A stretch of DNA of 7,002 nt. Origin: Candidatus Heimdallarchaeota archaeon. GTDB lineage: Archaea; Asgardarchaeota; Heimdallarchaeia; JABLTI01. The DNA lies in assembly GCA_023128635.1 (NCBI GenBank), contig JAGMDP010000114.1, forward strand, positions 1 to 7,002, in the 5' to 3' direction. Below, piece after piece: positions 5,266-7,002 of this stretch. Made by a program: the position numbers and the translations under genes. Each line of letters begins with the position of its first letter. The stretch's first letter is position 1. The notes under the pieces are model-generated. The model did no database searches. It saw only the letters and a list, made by a program, of their open reading frames with translations, and was not told the origin of the DNA.

Positions 5266-7002
5266 TTATTTGGAAGACTTTTCAATGGAACTAAGCATCT
5301 TATCACTTCTTTCTTGACGCTTTTGTAAACCAATTCTAATCCATTTCTGTTCCTCATTTTTCCTACGCAAGTTGAAAAGATAAGGAATAACATAATAGAC
5401 AAATAAAATACCAACAGTCCCAGAGAAAACTGAGGCTAAAATAGTTAGAAGCCTCTTACCGGGATTACTGGATGGATTTAAAGGATTAGTACCTTCCTCA
5501 ATCTCCTCGTAATCACTATAGCCATCATTGTCAGTGTCATAACGATCTGGATCAGTAAAATAAATCATAATTTCTTCTCCATCTAACAGACCATCGTCAT
5601 CCATATCCGGATCATTTGGTGAGGTATTGTATACAATTGCTTCTTGAAAATCTGTCAGACCATCGTCATCTGTATCAACTTTTATTGGTGAGGAGAGGTA
5701 AAGATAGACTTCATCTGCATCATTAAGTAAATCTCCGTCTGTGTCATTTACAGTCGGATCTGAAAAATACCAGTATTCTGCTACATTAACTAACCCATCT
5801 CCATCTAAATCGTCCATAGAATCATCATATAGCGGATTGAAATTATATACGTATTCGAAATAATCATCCATTCCATCGCTATCGGTATCAGCTAAATATG
5901 GAGCAGAACCAAATACTATTTCGAGGGGATCAATTAAGCCATCAAAATCGGAATCCACTCTTAATGGATGTGAACCATAAAGGAAAATCTCATCGCCATC
6001 GGTTAGGCTGTCGTTATCAGTATCAGGATCAAATGGGTTGGTTCCAAAATTGAACACTTCAAGTGAATCACTCAAACCGTCAAAATCTGTATCCCAGTTT
6101 GTAGCATTTGTTCCATAAATAATAATTTCATTGTAATCCGTTAAGTAATCACCATCTGTATCATCTAAATTTAAATCTGTACCCCAGAAGACTTCTTCAC
6201 AATCCAGTAATCGATCATCATCCGTGTCGGAATCAAAAGGATCACCATTATATAGGAATTCTTCGTAATTTGTTAATTCATCAGTATCATAGTTGAGAGA
6301 AGCATCATCAAAGAATGGATCCAAATTGTATATAACTTCATAACCGTCTAACATAAGGTCTCCGTCTGTATCATTCATTATTGGATTCGTTCCACTAATT
6401 GTAATTTCATTATAATCTGATAGTTGATCTCCGTCTGTATCCCATAAATTCGGATCTGTTTGAAAGGTATTATTCTGGAGATATTGGTCATCTAGTGGAT
6501 CTATCATTACCTCATAATAATCATCCAGTAAGTCAAAATCAGTATCATTAGTTAATGGATTTGAAAAGTAAACAAAAATTTCTTCGAAATCATCTAGATT
6601 ATCTCCGTCTGTATCATTCAGATTGGGGTTTGTTCCATAACCATATTCCCCAAGATTTGTAATAGTATCTAAATCAGGATCAAGTCCTGAATCATTAAAC
6701 AGTGGATTTAAGCTGTTAGCAATTTCATACCCATCTGGCATCCCATCATATTCGCTATCTGGGTTTGTTGCATTTGTTCCATGAATTAATATTTCATCAC
6801 CATCTGTGAGTTGATCATCATCCGTATCTGGATTATTTGGATGAGTACCATGAATATTAACCTCATCTCCATCTGTTAAAGAATCCGAATCAGTATCTGA
6901 AAGATAAGGGTCGGAGCCATAGGTAAATTCCTCCAGATTTGTAAGACCATCAGGTTCAAAATCATCGCTTGCATCTGTAACATTATGCGGATTTAGTCCA
7001 TA
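5266..7002 (-). CDS. Surface-anchored calcium-binding repeat protein (TSP3-like), N-terminus outside window
   Basis: The frame stays open from the stop (TAA, 5266-5268) to the window edge, giving 578 visible residues; the true start and probable signal peptide lie beyond 7002. An ATG at 6739-6741 is internal, because the same repeats continue upstream of it. Almost the whole visible part is about 21 tandem units of 22-25 residues with core D-x-D-x-D-x-L-x-D-x-x-E, a thrombospondin-type-3/EF-like loop expected to bind Ca2+ and to form a stiff rod. After the array come a Pro/Ser/Asn linker, a membrane span encoded at about 5371-5451, and a 33-residue basic tail expected in the cytoplasm. The array is very acidic, has one Cys (codon 6199-6201), and carries about eleven N-x-S/T sequons, several as NDT at the start of a loop. 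A role as cell-surface stalk or adhesin is inference; any N-terminal functional domain is not visible. The serine hydrolase gene follows 84 nt downstream with similar topology. Confidence 0.9.
   Translation of the reverse strand, partial: YGLNPHNVTDASDDFEPDGLTNLEEFTYGSDPYLSDTDSDSLTDGDEVNIHGTHPNNPDTDDDQLTDGDEILIHGTNATNPDSEYDGMPDGYEIANSLNPLFNDSGLDPDLDTITNLGEYGYGTNPNLNDTDGDNLDDFEEIFVYFSNPLTNDTDFDLLDDYYEVMIDPLDDQYLQNNTFQTDPNLWDTDGDQLSDYNEITISGTNPIMNDTDGDLMLDGYEVIYNLDPFFDDASLNYDTDELTNYEEFLYNGDPFDSDTDDDRLLDCEEVFWGTDLNLDDTDGDYLTDYNEIIIYGTNATNWDTDFDGLSDSLEVFNFGTNPFDPDTDNDSLTDGDEIFLYGSHPLRVDSDFDGLIDPLEIVFGSAPYLADTDSDGMDDYFEYVYNFNPLYDDSMDDLDGDGLVNVAEYWYFSDPTVNDTDGDLLNDADEVYLYLSSPIKVDTDDDGLTDFQEAIVYNTSPNDPDMDDDGLLDGEEIMIYFTDPDRYDTDNDGYSDYEEIEEGTNPLNPSSNPGKRLLTILASVFSGTVGILFVYYVIPYLFNLRRKNEEQKWIRIGLQKRQERSDKMLSSIEKSSK
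5464..7002 (-). repeat. Protein-coding tandem array of TSP3-like calcium-binding units
   Basis: About 21 units, each near 66-75 nt, inside the surface-protein gene. Most units follow the pattern YGTNP-x-x-x-DTDGD-x-L-x-D-x-x-EI. Four longer units (starting near 7002, 6700, 6320 and 5840) instead end in TN/VN-x-x-EY or EF. One unit carries an insert of about 12 residues (around 6442-6501) containing NNT. At DNA level copies are diverged; the best exact match I saw is 19 nt (6359-6377 and 6602-6620), covering the NDTDGD core. The array continues past the right edge of the window. Confidence 0.88.

Noticed and set aside
5217..5414. Minus-strand 65-residue frame overlapping the end of the repeat-protein gene.
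   Set aside because: It overlaps the membrane span and tail of the repeat protein in another frame. Its hydrophobic start comes from that region, and no ribosome binding site is evident.
6739..6741. ATG as the start of the calcium-binding repeat protein.
   Set aside because: The frame continues open for 87 more codons to the window edge with the same repeat pattern, and a start here would lack a signal peptide.
5464..7002. Array considered as a CRISPR or non-coding DNA repeat.
   Set aside because: Periodicity is exactly in codons, units are diverged at DNA level with no constant repeat and spacer, and the frame is open throughout.

Overview
The window looks like archaeal chromosome, probably from a mesophilic lineage and possibly Asgard. 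The DNA is AT-rich (about one third G+C by eye). Several genes are preceded by TATA-like boxes 30-60 nt upstream of the start, some have Shine-Dalgarno-like GAGG or GTGA stretches, and two genes begin with TTG. The first gene encodes the HEMK2/Mtq2-type release-factor methyltransferase shared by archaea and eukaryotes. The sirtuin resembles the SIRT6/7 class. The broad archaeal call is well supported by promoter style and gene content; the Asgard suggestion is only inference.

Layout. Positions 35-1925, plus strand: a HEMK2-like methyltransferase with an altered catalytic motif (NSPY), an unrecognised 322-residue protein with a C-terminal membrane anchor, and a very short gene (1761-1925, 54 residues) for a single-span tail-anchored protein. 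Positions 1932-2696, minus strand: a HAD-IIB type phosphatase that converges on the short gene with 6 nt between the stop codons. A 144-nt divergent promoter region (2697-2840) separates the phosphatase from the plus-strand sirtuin (2841-3611). The sirtuin is followed by a T10 tract that probably ends its transcript, and then by a small ArsR-like winged-helix regulator (start 3691, or 3676) with its own TATA-like box.

Positions 4009-7002, minus strand: two surface proteins. The first in transcription order is a large calcium-binding repeat protein of thrombospondin-type-3-like D-x-D-x-D units. Its N-terminus lies beyond the right edge, and it ends in a membrane span and a basic cytoplasmic tail. 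The second, 84 nt downstream, is a beta-lactamase-fold serine hydrolase with a signal peptide and its own C-terminal membrane span. They share orientation, predicted topology and many N-glycosylation sequons, so they could act together at the cell envelope, but nothing in the sequence proves a joint function.

No mobile element, CRISPR array, tRNA or rRNA was seen. The points most worth a second look are the order in the calcium-binding array (a two-unit composite module recurring among simple units), the NSPY variant in the methyltransferase, the pair of adjacent tail-anchored proteins, and the SIRT6/7-type sirtuin beside a winged-helix regulator. I found no convincing multi-gene defence or other novel system.
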